A stretch of DNA of 64,000 bases, from the NCBI GenBank assembly GCA_046590575.1, contig JBKJUS010000012.1, positions 1 to 64,000 of the forward strand, written 5' to 3'. This document shows positions 42,939 to 50,625 of this stretch, one piece after another. Source of the DNA: DATLNF01 sp046590575. Its GTDB lineage: Bacteria; Actinomycetota; Actinomycetes; BP-191. How positions within the stretch are numbered: position 1 is the first letter of the stretch; each line of letters begins with the position of its first letter. The notes beneath the pieces were generated by a model that did no database searches, was not told where the DNA came from, and saw nothing but the letters and a program-made list of their open reading frames with translations. The position numbers and the translations under genes are program-made.

Positions 42939-44414
42939 TCAAACTCCGCGGTGGGCCGATCGCTCTGCTGCTCGGGCGATGTTGCGCGCCATGCCCCCGA
43001 ACACCACGCCGTGGAAGGGTGCGACCGCCCACCAGTAAAGGTGGCCGGCTAGTCCGCGTGGATGGAAGAGGGCGCGCTGCACGAACACTGTGCCGCCTCC
43101 TTCGGATTCCACCGCGAGATCGAGCCAGGCCTCGCCTGGCACCTTCATCTCGGCCCGCAGCCGAAGCAGGCGTCCCGGCGACAGCTCCTCCACCCGCCAG
43201 AAGTCGAGCGACTCCCCGACGTAGAGCGAGTGCGGGTTCCGCCGGCCGCGGCGCAACCCGACCCCGCCGATCAACCGGTCGAGCAGGCCACGCGCCGCCC
43301 ACGCCAGCGGGAAGGAGTACCAGCCGTTCTCTCCGCCAATACCCTCGATCACCCGCCAGAGGTCGGCCGGCGCGGCGTCGACCGTCGTTCGCCGGTCATC
43401 GCGGTAGACCGTCCCGCCCGCCCAGTCCGGGTCGCTCGGCAACGGGTCGCTGGGCGCGCCCGGCCACGTCGCTGAGGACCATCGGGTCTCGACCTCAGCG
43501 GCGAGCACCCGCTGCAGGGCGAGCCGGACAGCCTCGTCGAAGGGGACCAGTCCGGTCGGCGGGTCGGGCACGTAGCGGGCGATGTCGTGCTCGGTGCACA
43601 CCACGGTATTGACGAGACTGCGTACCAAGGGCTTCGCGATCGCGCCGGGCACCGGCGTCACGACATTGACCCAGTGGGCAGACAGTCGCGGAGTGAGGAT
43701 GGGCACCGGAATGATGAGCCGGCGTCGCAGCCCGGCGACTTTCGCATAGCCCTGCATCATGTCGACGTAGGTGAGGACGTCGGGGCCACCGATGTCGAAC
43801 CGACGGCTGACGTCGGCTGGGAGCGTCGCGCAGCCCAGGAGATAGCGGAGCACGTCCCGCACCGCGATGGGCTGGGTGCGGCTACGCACCCACCGCGGAG
43901 TGATCATCGCGGGTAGCCGCTCGGTGAGGTGGCGCAACATCTCGAAACTCGCCGAGCCACTGCCAATGATGACGGCCGCCTGCAGCACTGCGGTCGGCAC
44001 CCCACAACGCAGAAAGATCTCGCCCACCTCGAACCGCGAGCGCAGGTGCGGTGACAACCGCTGCCCCTGCGGCACCAGCCCGCCGAGGTAGACGATTCGG
44101 CCGACGCCCGCCTCGGCTGCCGCGCGCGCGAAGGACTCGGCGGCACGACGGTCGGTGTCCTCGAAGTCGAGACCCGTGTCGATCGAGTGAATGAGATAGA
44201 AGGCGACGTCGACGCCGGAGAGCGCTGCACGAAGCGTCGCGGGTTCGAGAGCGTCCGCCTCGGTCACCTCCACGTCGTTCACCCACGGCACATCACGCAG
44301 GCGGCGGGCACTGCGCGTCATCGCCCGCACTGTGTGCCCCTCGGCGAGAAGTCGCGGCACCAGACGCCCGCCGATGTAGCCGGTAGCACCCGTGACGAGC
44401 ACAGTAAGTCCCAT
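42939..44414 (-). CDS. NAD(P)-binding SDR-like protein with C-terminal DUF2867 domain
   Basis: 491 aa. An atypical/extended SDR N-terminal half (VLVTGATGYIGGRLVPRLLAEGH near residues 5-27, YLGGLVPQG, IAVRDVLRYLLGC, FDIGGPDVLTYVDMM) is joined to a DUF2867 SRPBCC-like domain from about 340 (APADLWRVIEGIGGENGWYSF, RLIGGVGLRRGRRNP, LLRLRAEMKVPGEAWLDL). This fusion is common in actinobacteria; no substrate is established. It is monocistronic and convergent with the BNR protein. Confidence 0.9.
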   Translation of the reverse strand: MGLTVLVTGATGYIGGRLVPRLLAEGHTVRAMTRSARRLRDVPWVNDVEVTEADALEPATLRAALSGVDVAFYLIHSIDTGLDFEDTDRRAAESFARAAAEAGVGRIVYLGGLVPQGQRLSPHLRSRFEVGEIFLRCGVPTAVLQAAVIIGSGSASFEMLRHLTERLPAMITPRWVRSRTQPIAVRDVLRYLLGCATLPADVSRRFDIGGPDVLTYVDMMQGYAKVAGLRRRLIIPVPILTPRLSAHWVNVVTPVPGAIAKPLVRSLVNTVVCTEHDIARYVPDPPTGLVPFDEAVRLALQRVLAAEVETRWSSATWPGAPSDPLPSDPDWAGGTVYRDDRRTTVDAAPADLWRVIEGIGGENGWYSFPLAWAARGLLDRLIGGVGLRRGRRNPHSLYVGESLDFWRVEELSPGRLLRLRAEMKVPGEAWLDLAVESEGGGTVFVQRALFHPRGLAGHLYWWAVAPFHGVVFGGMARNIARAAERSAHRGV

Positions 44415-44477
44415 GACGTCAGTGTCGCGGGTCCGGAGCAGTAGCGCCCGCCGGGATTTCAGGTGAAGGACATCGCC

Positions 44478-45470
44478 CTATGCGTCGAGTCCTTCAGCGA
44501 CTGAACCGCGACCCAGCAGGTCGCGGAGCAAGTCCCAGCGCACGTTGGAGCCGGAGAGCAGCAGGCCGGTCGGGCCGCCCGCAAGCTCGGTGGCAGGAGC
44601 AGCGAGCAGCCCCGCGAGCCCGGCTGCCGCGGCGGGCTCGATCACAACTCGCAGCGTGGTGATCAGCGATCGCATCGCCGAAAGGATCTGTTCGTCGCTG
44701 ACGGTGCGAACGTCGATGCCGGCGCCACGGATCACGTCGAGGTTGTGCACTCCTGGCGCAGGTGCGGTGAGTCCGTCCGCGACCGTCGAGACCTGAGGTA
44801 CGGCGGTCACCTCACCCCTCGCCAGGGAGCGCACGATGCCGTCCGCCCCTGTCGGTTGCACACCGACGATGCGCACCGTCGACTCGCGAGCTGCCGCTGC
44901 CAGAATCGCGCCGGCCAGCAGCCCGCCGCCCGAGCACGGCACATACAGGCGGGCAAGGTCCGGCACGTCGTCGAGCAGCTCGAGGGTCGCCGTCGCGGCG
45001 CCGGCGATGACGTAAGGGTCGTCAAAAGGGTGGACCAGCGTCAGACCCTCGTCCGCCTGGAGCTGCGCCGCCCTCTCAAAAGCGAGCACCGCACTGGTCA
45101 CGCCTTCTTTGACTACCCGCCCGCCGTAAGCGGCGACCGCGGCGAGCTTCTCTGGTACGGCGTTCTCCGGCATCACAACGGTGAGCTGGGCGCCGTACTT
45201 CCGCGCTGCGTAGGCAGCACCCAGTGCGGCATTTCCGGCGCTGACGGTGATGAGCCCCGCGGCGCGCACCGCATCGGAGAGTGTGCGGATGCGGTTGAGC
45301 GCGCCGCGCACCTTGAACGAGCCGGTGAGCTGCAAGCCTTCGGCCTTCGCGACGATCTCGCAGCCGGCGGCAGCGTCAAGTGCCGGCGAACGCAGAGCGG
45401 GCGTGCGTACGACTGCACCGTGCAACGCTGCCGCCGCCTCGAGCACCAGCGCGTCCGTCAGCGCCGTCAT
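44478..45470 (-). CDS. PLP-dependent threonine/serine dehydratase-like protein
   Basis: 330 aa, fold type II PLP enzyme. The PLP Lys is in LQLTGSFKVRGALNRI (about 50-65), SAGNAALGAAYAARKYG binds the substrate carboxylate, GGGLLAGAIL binds the PLP phosphate, and LLLSGSNVRWD is the C-terminal Ser/cofactor motif. There is no regulatory ACT domain, so it is a catabolic-type dehydratase or racemase-like enzyme (e.g. threo-3-hydroxyaspartate or L-threonine). It follows a pyridoxamine-phosphate-oxidase-like gene with a 4-bp overlap. Confidence 0.88.
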   Translation of the reverse strand: MTALTDALVLEAAAALHGAVVRTPALRSPALDAAAGCEIVAKAEGLQLTGSFKVRGALNRIRTLSDAVRAAGLITVSAGNAALGAAYAARKYGAQLTVVMPENAVPEKLAAVAAYGGRVVKEGVTSAVLAFERAAQLQADEGLTLVHPFDDPYVIAGAATATLELLDDVPDLARLYVPCSGGGLLAGAILAAAARESTVRIVGVQPTGADGIVRSLARGEVTAVPQVSTVADGLTAPAPGVHNLDVIRGAGIDVRTVSDEQILSAMRSLITTLRVVIEPAAAAGLAGLLAAPATELAGGPTGLLLSGSNVRWDLLRDLLGRGSVAEGLDA

Positions 45471-46015
45471 CGACCACCGAGCCCCGGGAGTCCGTCGATG
45501 CTCCTGGCGTTCTTCTCTTCCCGGTAGGACTGAAGTCCCTCCGGTCCACGCTTCTCCGCGCTGAGCCGCAGCAGATCTCGTTCATCACGGAGGTCCATCA
45601 CCGGTACGCCGTACCCGCACGAGTCGCTCACCCGGTCGACTTCGACGACGACGACCGCGCGGGTGCTCGGATGGGTCGGGTGGCGCGCGACGACGTCGTC
45701 GTACAGCGATGTGCCGGGCAGGTGGACCGAGCCGCGACCATGCAGGCGCACGATGCGCGGCCGGTCGCTGAAGGAGCAGAACATCACGCAGATGCGTGCG
45801 TTCTCCCGGAGGTGCGCAATCGTCTCGACGCCGCTGCCGGTGAAATCGACCCAGCCGACACGGCGCGGACCGAGGACGGAGAAACTGTCATGCCCACGCG
45901 GCGAGACGTTGACGAGTCCGTCGGCAGCGAGCGGTGCAGTGCCGACGAAGAACATCGGCTGCTCGACGAGCCACGCCGCTAGGACGTCATCGACGCCATC
46001 AAAGATCTTGCCCAC
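45467..46015 (-). CDS. Pyridoxamine 5'-phosphate oxidase-like FMN/F420-binding protein
   Basis: 182 aa split-barrel protein: MFFVGTAPLAADGLVNVSPRG, VGWVDFTGSGVETIAHLRENARICVMF and RIVRLHGRGSVHL; the C-terminal part has CGYGVPVMDL and basic residues EKRGPEGLQSYREEKN. This fits the PPOX-class group whose members bind FMN or F420 and reduce small molecules. Its stop overlaps the start of the PLP dehydratase, but a direct link with PLP is not implied. ATG 46015 is supported by the start MGKIFDGVDDVLAAWL. Confidence 0.85.
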   Translation of the reverse strand: MGKIFDGVDDVLAAWLVEQPMFFVGTAPLAADGLVNVSPRGHDSFSVLGPRRVGWVDFTGSGVETIAHLRENARICVMFCSFSDRPRIVRLHGRGSVHLPGTSLYDDVVARHPTHPSTRAVVVVEVDRVSDSCGYGVPVMDLRDERDLLRLSAEKRGPEGLQSYREEKNARSIDGLPGLGGR

Positions 46016-46052
46016 TCAGGGAGAGTAGACGAGCCGCAATCTCGGCTAGATG

Positions 46053-46127
46053 TCAGCGGCGACCGCGGTAGTAACCGCCACCGCCGAGGAGCAGAACCAG
46101 CACGAGGATGATCAGCAGGATTGTCAT
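46053..46127 (-). CDS. 24-residue hydrophobic membrane protein (DUF3309-like)
   Basis: MTILLIILVLVLLLGGGGYY then RGRR and stop. A single helix followed by Gly/Tyr and basic residues resembles the DUF3309 family of tiny proteins. The start is ATG 46127 with a weak AGG 9 nt upstream. It lies between the PPOX gene and dnaB on the same strand. Being short and lacking comparison, it needs proteomic or conservation support. Confidence 0.55.
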   Translation of the reverse strand: MTILLIILVLVLLLGGGGYYRGRR

Positions 46128-46183
46128 GCAGTGGGCCTACCCAGGATGAAGTGCCCGCACGCCTCGAGACAACACACTCCTGA

Positions 46184-47542
46184 TCAGCCGTTGGGGGTCA
46201 TGTCGACGAAGCGGCTGTAGTGACCCTGAAAGGCGACTGTCACGGTGGCGGTCGGGCCGTTGCGGTGCTTCGCCACAATGAAGTCCGCCTCGCCAGCGCG
46301 GGGTGACTCCTTCTCGAACGCGTCCTCGCGGTAGAGCAGGATCACCATGTCGGCATCCTGCTCGAGGGATCCACTTTCGCGAAGGTCGGACAGCTGAGGC
46401 TTCTTGTCGGCGCGCTGCTCAGGCGATCGGTTGAGCTGCGAGATCGCGACAACGGGAACGTCGAGCTCCTTGGCCAGCAACTTCAACGACCGGGAGATCT
46501 CGCTGACCTCCTGCTGCCGGTTCTCCACCCGCTTGGGCGAGGACATCAGCTGCATGTAGTCGACGACGACGAGACGCAGGTCGTTGCGCTGCTTGAGCCG
46601 CCGCGCCTTGGCCCGGATCTCCATCATCGTGAGGTTGGGCGAGTCGTCGATGAACAGGGGCGCGTCAGCCACCTCGCCCATCCGACGGGCCAGCCGGGTC
46701 CAGTCGTCGTCGGTCATCTTGCCAGTGCGCAGACTCTGCAGGCTCACGCGCGCCTCGGCGGATAGCAGCCGCATGGTGATCTCGTGCTTGCTCATCTCCA
46801 GCGAGAAGATCACCGATGTCAGGCTGTGCTTGATCGACGCAGCCCGCGCGAGGTCCAGACCCATCGTGGACTTGCCGATCGCGGGTCTCGCAGCCAGGAT
46901 CACCAGCTGGCCGCCGTGCAGGCCATTGGTCAGGGTGTCGAGATCGGCAAAACCGGTTGGTACGCCGTGCATCGTGCCGTCGCGCGCCCCGATCGCTTCG
47001 ATCTCGAGCAGGGTCGGCTGCAGCAGGTCGCCCAGCGGGATGTAGTCCTCGCTGGTTCGCCGCTCGGTGACCTCGAAGATCGCCTGCTGGGCGCGGTCGA
47101 CCATGTCGTCGACGTCGCCGCCCTTGCCGGCATAGCCGAGCTGGACGATGCGGGTGCCAGCTTCCACCAGACGGCGGAGCACCGCCGCGTCGCGGACGAT
47201 GCGGGCATAGAACCCCGCACTGGCCGCGGTCGGCACCGAGGCGACCAGGCTGTGCAGGTAGGGTCCGCCGCCGACGCGCGCCAGCTCCCCCAGACGGGTC
47301 AGCTCGGCCATCACCGTCACGGCGTCGGCGGGGTCGCCACGGCCGTAGAGGTCGACGATCGCGTCGAAGACGGTCTGGTGCGCTGGGCGATAGAAGTCGC
47401 CGGACTTGATGATCTCGATGACGTCGGCGATGGCGTCCTTGCTCAACAGCATGCCGCCGAGCACGCTCATCTCAGCTTCGAGGGCCTGCGGCGGGGTGCG
47501 CTCGAACTCCGCCGATGGCGCGATCGCCAGCTCGGCGGTCAT
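46184..47542 (-). CDS. dnaB: Replicative DNA helicase DnaB
   Basis: Hexameric 5'-3' helicase of the replisome. 452 aa from ATG 47542 (MTAELAIAPSAEFERTPPQ). N-terminal helical domain (ALEAEMSVLGGMLLSKDAI, YRPAHQTVFDAIVDLYGRGDP), linker, and RecA-like core from about 190. Walker A is ARPAIGKST (218-226), followed by SVIFSLEMSKHEITMRLLS, Walker B LRLVVVDYMQLM, and arginine-finger region QDADMVILLYRE. No intein. It is separated from the ribosomal operon by a terminator and a region with DnaA-box-like sites. Confidence 0.97.
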   Translation of the reverse strand: MTAELAIAPSAEFERTPPQALEAEMSVLGGMLLSKDAIADVIEIIKSGDFYRPAHQTVFDAIVDLYGRGDPADAVTVMAELTRLGELARVGGGPYLHSLVASVPTAASAGFYARIVRDAAVLRRLVEAGTRIVQLGYAGKGGDVDDMVDRAQQAIFEVTERRTSEDYIPLGDLLQPTLLEIEAIGARDGTMHGVPTGFADLDTLTNGLHGGQLVILAARPAIGKSTMGLDLARAASIKHSLTSVIFSLEMSKHEITMRLLSAEARVSLQSLRTGKMTDDDWTRLARRMGEVADAPLFIDDSPNLTMMEIRAKARRLKQRNDLRLVVVDYMQLMSSPKRVENRQQEVSEISRSLKLLAKELDVPVVAISQLNRSPEQRADKKPQLSDLRESGSLEQDADMVILLYREDAFEKESPRAGEADFIVAKHRNGPTATVTVAFQGHYSRFVDMTPNG

Positions 47543-47743
47543 TGGGACGTCCAAAGTCGGGTCATGAATGAGTTGTACGAGGCAGGTCTGACAGTTCGCG
47601 GCACGATGCGATGGCCCCTGGGGACGACGAAGTGAAGTGGCGGAGTCGGCCAGCGTAGGAGCGCTGGCCGTACGCCGGAAGCACGCCCTGTGCGCCGCGC
47701 TGGGGAGCGCCTGTGGGCCACGCCGCATGCTCGGTGCGCTCGG

Positions 47744-47828
47744 TGTGGACGAAGGTGGTCGGTCTGTGGACAACGGTGGCACAGAACCGGACGATGCCGT
47801 ACAGGTGAACCGCGCCGGCTGTGGACGA
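47744..47828. promoter_or_regulatory. Cluster of three DnaA-box-like 9-mers upstream of dnaB
   Basis: TGTGGACGA at 47744-47752, TGTGGACAA at 47765-47773 (exact complement of the GC-rich actinobacterial consensus TTGTCCACA) and TGTGGACGA at 47820-47828, all in the same orientation. Degenerate CGTGGACGC (47842-47850) and GTGGACGG lie beside them. Known consensus; binding here is inferred. They lie 200-290 bp before the dnaB start. Confidence 0.6.
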
Positions 47829-47871
47829 AAGAAAATTCTGTCGTGGACGCATCGGCGGGGGTGGACGGACG

Positions 47872-47912
47872 CGGGCCCGGCGCCTCCTGGCGAACAGGAG
47901 AGGCCGGGCCCG
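47872..47912 (-). terminator. Terminator after rplI
   Basis: Arms CGGGCCCGGCGCCTCCTG (47872-47889) and CAGGAGAGGCCGGGCCCG (47895-47912) pair at 16 of 18 positions around loop GCGAA. It lies 19 bp after the rplI stop on the minus transcript and separates the ribosomal operon from dnaB. No U tract. Confidence 0.75.
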
Positions 47913-47930
47913 GCGTACGACGGAGCGCTG

Positions 47931-48380
47931 CTACTTGGCCGCGACGACCTCGAGGGTCACAGTCGCGTCGACCTCGGCGTGGATCTTGACTGATACCTGG
48001 TGCGAGCCGAGCGACTTGATCGGCGTCGTCATGACCACGCGACGCTTGTCGATCTTCGGGCCACCGGCCTTCGCCACCGCGGCGACGACGTCAGCCGTCG
48101 TCACCGAACCGAAGAGCTTGCCACCATCGCCGGCTCGCACCGGCAGGGTGACGGTCAAGGTCGACAGCGTCGACGCGAGCTCGCGGGCGTGACCGGCATC
48201 GCGGACCTCGCGGACCTCGCGAGCCCGCTTGATCGTCGCGATCTGCTTCTCCGCGCCGCGGGTGGCGAGGATGGCCAGGCTTTGCGGAACGAGGTAGTTG
48301 CGGCCGTAGCCGTCGGCCACGTCGACGATGTCGCCGGGGGAGCCGAGATTGGAGACTTCCTGGGTCAGGATGACTTTCAT
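47931..48380 (-). CDS. rplI: 50S ribosomal protein L9
   Basis: 149 aa. N-terminal rRNA-binding domain MKVILTQEVSNLGSPGDIVDVADGYGRNYLVP with the conserved G-x-x-G-D and YGRNYL, a long connecting helix (AEKQIATIKRAREVREVRDAGHA), and the C-terminal domain (LFGSVTTADVVAAV, HQVSVKIHAEVDATVTLEV). It stabilises the L1-stalk region. Fourth gene of the rpsF-ssb-rpsR-rplI operon, 12 bp after rpsR. Confidence 0.97.
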   Translation of the reverse strand: MKVILTQEVSNLGSPGDIVDVADGYGRNYLVPQSLAILATRGAEKQIATIKRAREVREVRDAGHARELASTLSTLTVTLPVRAGDGGKLFGSVTTADVVAAVAKAGGPKIDKRRVVMTTPIKSLGSHQVSVKIHAEVDATVTLEVVAAK

Positions 48381-48392
48381 GATCCCCGGCCC

Positions 48393-48629
48393 CTATCGCG
48401 CAGTGCTGGTGTAGGGCAGCAGCGCCATCTCGCGGCTGGTCTTCACGGCCATCGCGACGTCACGCTGGTGCTGGCTGCAGTTGCCCGACACCCGGCGGGC
48501 GCGGATCTTGCCGCGGTCGGAGACGAACTTGCGCAGCAAGTTGGTGTCCTTGTAGTCGACGAACCGGACCTTGTCCTTGCAGAAGACGCAGACCTTCTTC
48601 TTCGGCTTGCGTGCTGGAGGCTTCGCCAT
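48393..48629 (-). CDS. rpsR: 30S ribosomal protein S18 (zinc-motif form)
   Basis: 78 aa. Binds S6 on the 30S platform. The N-terminal Lys-rich part leads to KKKVCVFCKDKVRFVDYKD, then RKFVSDRGKIRARRVSGNCSQHQRDV and MALLPYTS. Cys in CVFC and NCSQHQ form the zinc-type (C+) motif. In mycobacteria and streptomycetes, C+ forms coexist with a zinc-free paralogue induced by Zur; only this copy is in the window. Between ssb and rplI in the usual order. Confidence 0.96.
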   Translation of the reverse strand: MAKPPARKPKKKVCVFCKDKVRFVDYKDTNLLRKFVSDRGKIRARRVSGNCSQHQRDVAMAVKTSREMALLPYTSTAR

Positions 48630-48668
48630 CGGGTGCTGCTTTCGTGTCAGGTGAGTGGGAGGACTTGC

Positions 48669-49193
48669 TTAGAAAGGAGGCTCGTCGGACGACGCTGCGG
48701 GGCCCGCTGCGGCCCACGGGTCCTGCACGGGAGCGCCGCCCTCAGCGGACTGGCCGCCGCCAAAGCCGCCGCCACCGCCTTGGCCGCCGCCACTGGACGG
48801 ACCGCCGAAGCCACCACCACCGCCATTGCGTTGGACCTTGTTGACCTTGGCGGTGGCGTACTTGAGCGACGGGCCGACCTCGTCGACCTCGACCTCGTAC
48901 ACCGTGCGCTTCTCGCCTTCCTTGGTCTCGTAGGACCGCTGCTTGAGCCGGCCGGAGACAATCACCCGAGCGCCACGGGTGAGCGACTCGGCGACGTTCT
49001 CCGCGGCCTGCCGCCAGATCGAGCAACGGAGGAACAGCGCGTCGCCGTCCTTCCACTCATTGGTGGTCTTGTCGAGGAAGCGCGGCGTCGAGGCCACGGT
49101 GAAGTTGGCGACCGCCGCACCGTTGGCAGTGAAGCGCAGCTCGGGGTCGTCGGTGATGTTGCCGATGATCGTGATGGTGGTGTCGTTGGCCAT
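48669..49193 (-). CDS. ssb: Single-stranded DNA-binding protein
   Basis: 174 aa. OB fold over about residues 1-110 (ITIIGNITDDPELRFTANGAAVANFTVAS, WKDGDALFLRCSIWRQAAENVAESL, GARVIVSGRLKQRSY, VYEVEVDEVGPSLKYAT). A flexible Gly/Gln-rich tail follows, ending SSDEPPF, which binds partner repair and replication proteins. Second gene of the operon, 102 bp after rpsF and 39 bp before rpsR. Confidence 0.97.
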   Translation of the reverse strand: MANDTTITIIGNITDDPELRFTANGAAVANFTVASTPRFLDKTTNEWKDGDALFLRCSIWRQAAENVAESLTRGARVIVSGRLKQRSYETKEGEKRTVYEVEVDEVGPSLKYATAKVNKVQRNGGGGGFGGPSSGGGQGGGGGFGGGQSAEGGAPVQDPWAAAGPAASSDEPPF

Positions 49194-49295
49194 GTCTTGG
49201 TCCTCGTTGCCCTTCCGGTGCTGGCAGTGACGCCGGCGAACTCTTGTCCCACGGCGGGTGCCGGGGACCGGGCGGGGAAGGGGTGGGGGTCGGGT

Positions 49296-49586
49296 TTAGT
49301 GAAGCTCGGGCCGCATGATCTTGGTGCGCATGACCGACTCAGAGAGGTTCATCTGCCGGTCGAGTTCTTTCACAGTCGCCGGCTCAGCCTGCATGTCGAC
49401 GACGGCGTAGATGCCCTCGGTCTTCTTGTTGATCTCGAAGGACAGGCGTCGCCGGCCCCAGATGTCGACCTTGTCGACGGTGCCGCCGGCGTCGCGAACG
49501 ACGCCGAGGAACTGGTCGAGGGCTGGGGCGACGGTGCGCTCCTCGAGATCGGGATCGAGGATGACCATCATTTCGTAGTGACGCAT
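49296..49586 (-). CDS. rpsF: 30S ribosomal protein S6
   Basis: 96 aa, first gene of rpsF-ssb-rpsR-rplI. MRHYEMMVILDPDLEERTVAP, VDKVDIWGRRRLSFEINKKTEGIYAVVDM and ELDRQMNLSESVMRTKIMRP are classic S6 segments. A good AAGGAGG lies 10-11 nt upstream. It pairs with S18 from the same operon, and the leader hairpin upstream may be an autoregulatory site. Confidence 0.97.
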   Translation of the reverse strand: MRHYEMMVILDPDLEERTVAPALDQFLGVVRDAGGTVDKVDIWGRRRLSFEINKKTEGIYAVVDMQAEPATVKELDRQMNLSESVMRTKIMRPELH

Positions 49587-49594
49587 GAAGAGCC

Positions 49595-49634
49595 CTACCT
49601 CCTTCGGACTAGGCGGTCACGGGCACTCCGTGAC
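49595..49634 (-). promoter_or_regulatory. rpsF leader with hairpin and strong ribosome-binding site
   Basis: Inverted repeat GTCACGG (49616-49622)/CCGTGAC (49628-49634) with loop GCACT, followed on the transcript by CCTAGTCCGAAGGAGG before rpsF. S6:S18 complexes autoregulate rpsF leaders in several bacterial phyla. Whether this hairpin has the required consensus cannot be judged here. Confidence 0.4.
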
Positions 49635-49760
49635 AGGAGGGTCGTTCGCGTCAACGAACTGCCCGAGGCTAACACGGAGCGACCCCCACGGCCGAACCCG
49701 CTGTCATCGAGGGTAGCCAGCCGATGCGACAAGCTTCGTCGGCGTACGGCGATCTGTGGA

Positions 49761-50555
49761 TCAGTCCGAGGAGGGCATCGCCAGCAGGGCGCGGACCTGC
49801 GCAGACACGACACCGCCGAGCGCGACGAGGGCGATGAAGGCCGGCAGCCCGCGCCCCCGGCCGGTGGCCGGCCGAGGACCGAGTCCCCCGCTACCGAGGT
49901 CCACCAGTGGCTCGTCCGACGCTGACTCAGCCGGCTCCGGCGCCACCGACGGGAGCGGTGGCTCCGACTTCACCGGCAGCTGGCCCGGTGCCACCGAGGG
50001 CAGCCCGAGTGCCGGTGGGGGTGCGCTGGATCCGCTCGACGACGGAGCTGCCGACCGCTGGGTCGGGCTACGGGTGGGCGCCGGGCTCGGTGTCGTGGGT
50101 CGGGCGGACGGCGTGCGGCTCGCCGTCGGTCGAGGCGTGGCCGTCGTCCGGGTGGGCCGAGGTGCGGGCTTCGGCGCCGTCACGACGACCGACCCCCGCA
50201 TCCCGGTCGTCGCGGAGCCGTGCGTCTTGCAGAAGTACGTGTACGTCCCAGCAGCGTCGAAGGTGAACGTCGTGGACCGGCTGACGAGCGGGATGGAGCT
50301 GTCCTTGGTCCAGTTCTCACTCGCCGAGGTGACGGTGTGGTTGACCCCACCGGTGGTCGTCCACGTGACCGTGTCGCCGACCAGGATCGTGACGGCCTTG
50401 GGAGCGAAGGTGTTGGTGCCCGTCGCCGAGACAGCGGCGTTGGCGGCATGCGCCGCGCCCAACCCGCCCAGCATCGCCCCGCCGCAGAGCACTCCGGCTG
50501 CTAGGAGGACGGCCCCGGCCGTCGCCAGCCGGCCGCGCCGTGGAAGGTCGCTCAC
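49761..50555 (-). CDS. Plastocyanin-like blue-copper protein, cell-surface anchored
   Basis: 264 aa from GTG 50555 (GTG 50558 possible). Signal peptide with basic start (SDLPRRGRLATAGAVLLAAGV) and cleavage near AHA-AN. Cupredoxin domain (about 35-125) with type I copper ligands His in GVNHTVTS and Cys-His-Met in YTYFCKTHGSATTGM. A long Pro/Ser/Thr-rich disordered linker follows. The C-terminus has a membrane helix (LPAFIALVALGGVVSAQV). Probably an extracytoplasmic electron carrier; the partner is unknown. Divergent from the aldehyde dehydrogenase by 70 bp. Confidence 0.88.
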   Translation of the reverse strand: MSDLPRRGRLATAGAVLLAAGVLCGGAMLGGLGAAHAANAAVSATGTNTFAPKAVTILVGDTVTWTTTGGVNHTVTSASENWTKDSSIPLVSRSTTFTFDAAGTYTYFCKTHGSATTGMRGSVVVTAPKPAPRPTRTTATPRPTASRTPSARPTTPSPAPTRSPTQRSAAPSSSGSSAPPPALGLPSVAPGQLPVKSEPPLPSVAPEPAESASDEPLVDLGSGGLGPRPATGRGRGLPAFIALVALGGVVSAQVRALLAMPSSD

Positions 50556-50625
50556 CACCTGAGTGTCGCATCCGCAGGGCGGATCCGCTTGTGGCCGCGG
50601 GGTGCTGCGGCGTAGAAGGAGAGTC

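Larger units (their letters stand above)
47543..47930. other. Intergenic control region between rplI and dnaB
   Basis: 388 bp without a credible gene. It contains, from rplI towards dnaB, the terminator hairpin at 47872-47912, AT-rich AAGAAAATTC (47829-47838), three DnaA-box-like 9-mers (47744-47828) and the dnaB leader. The short frames that cross it have no family similarity. Confidence 0.65.
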
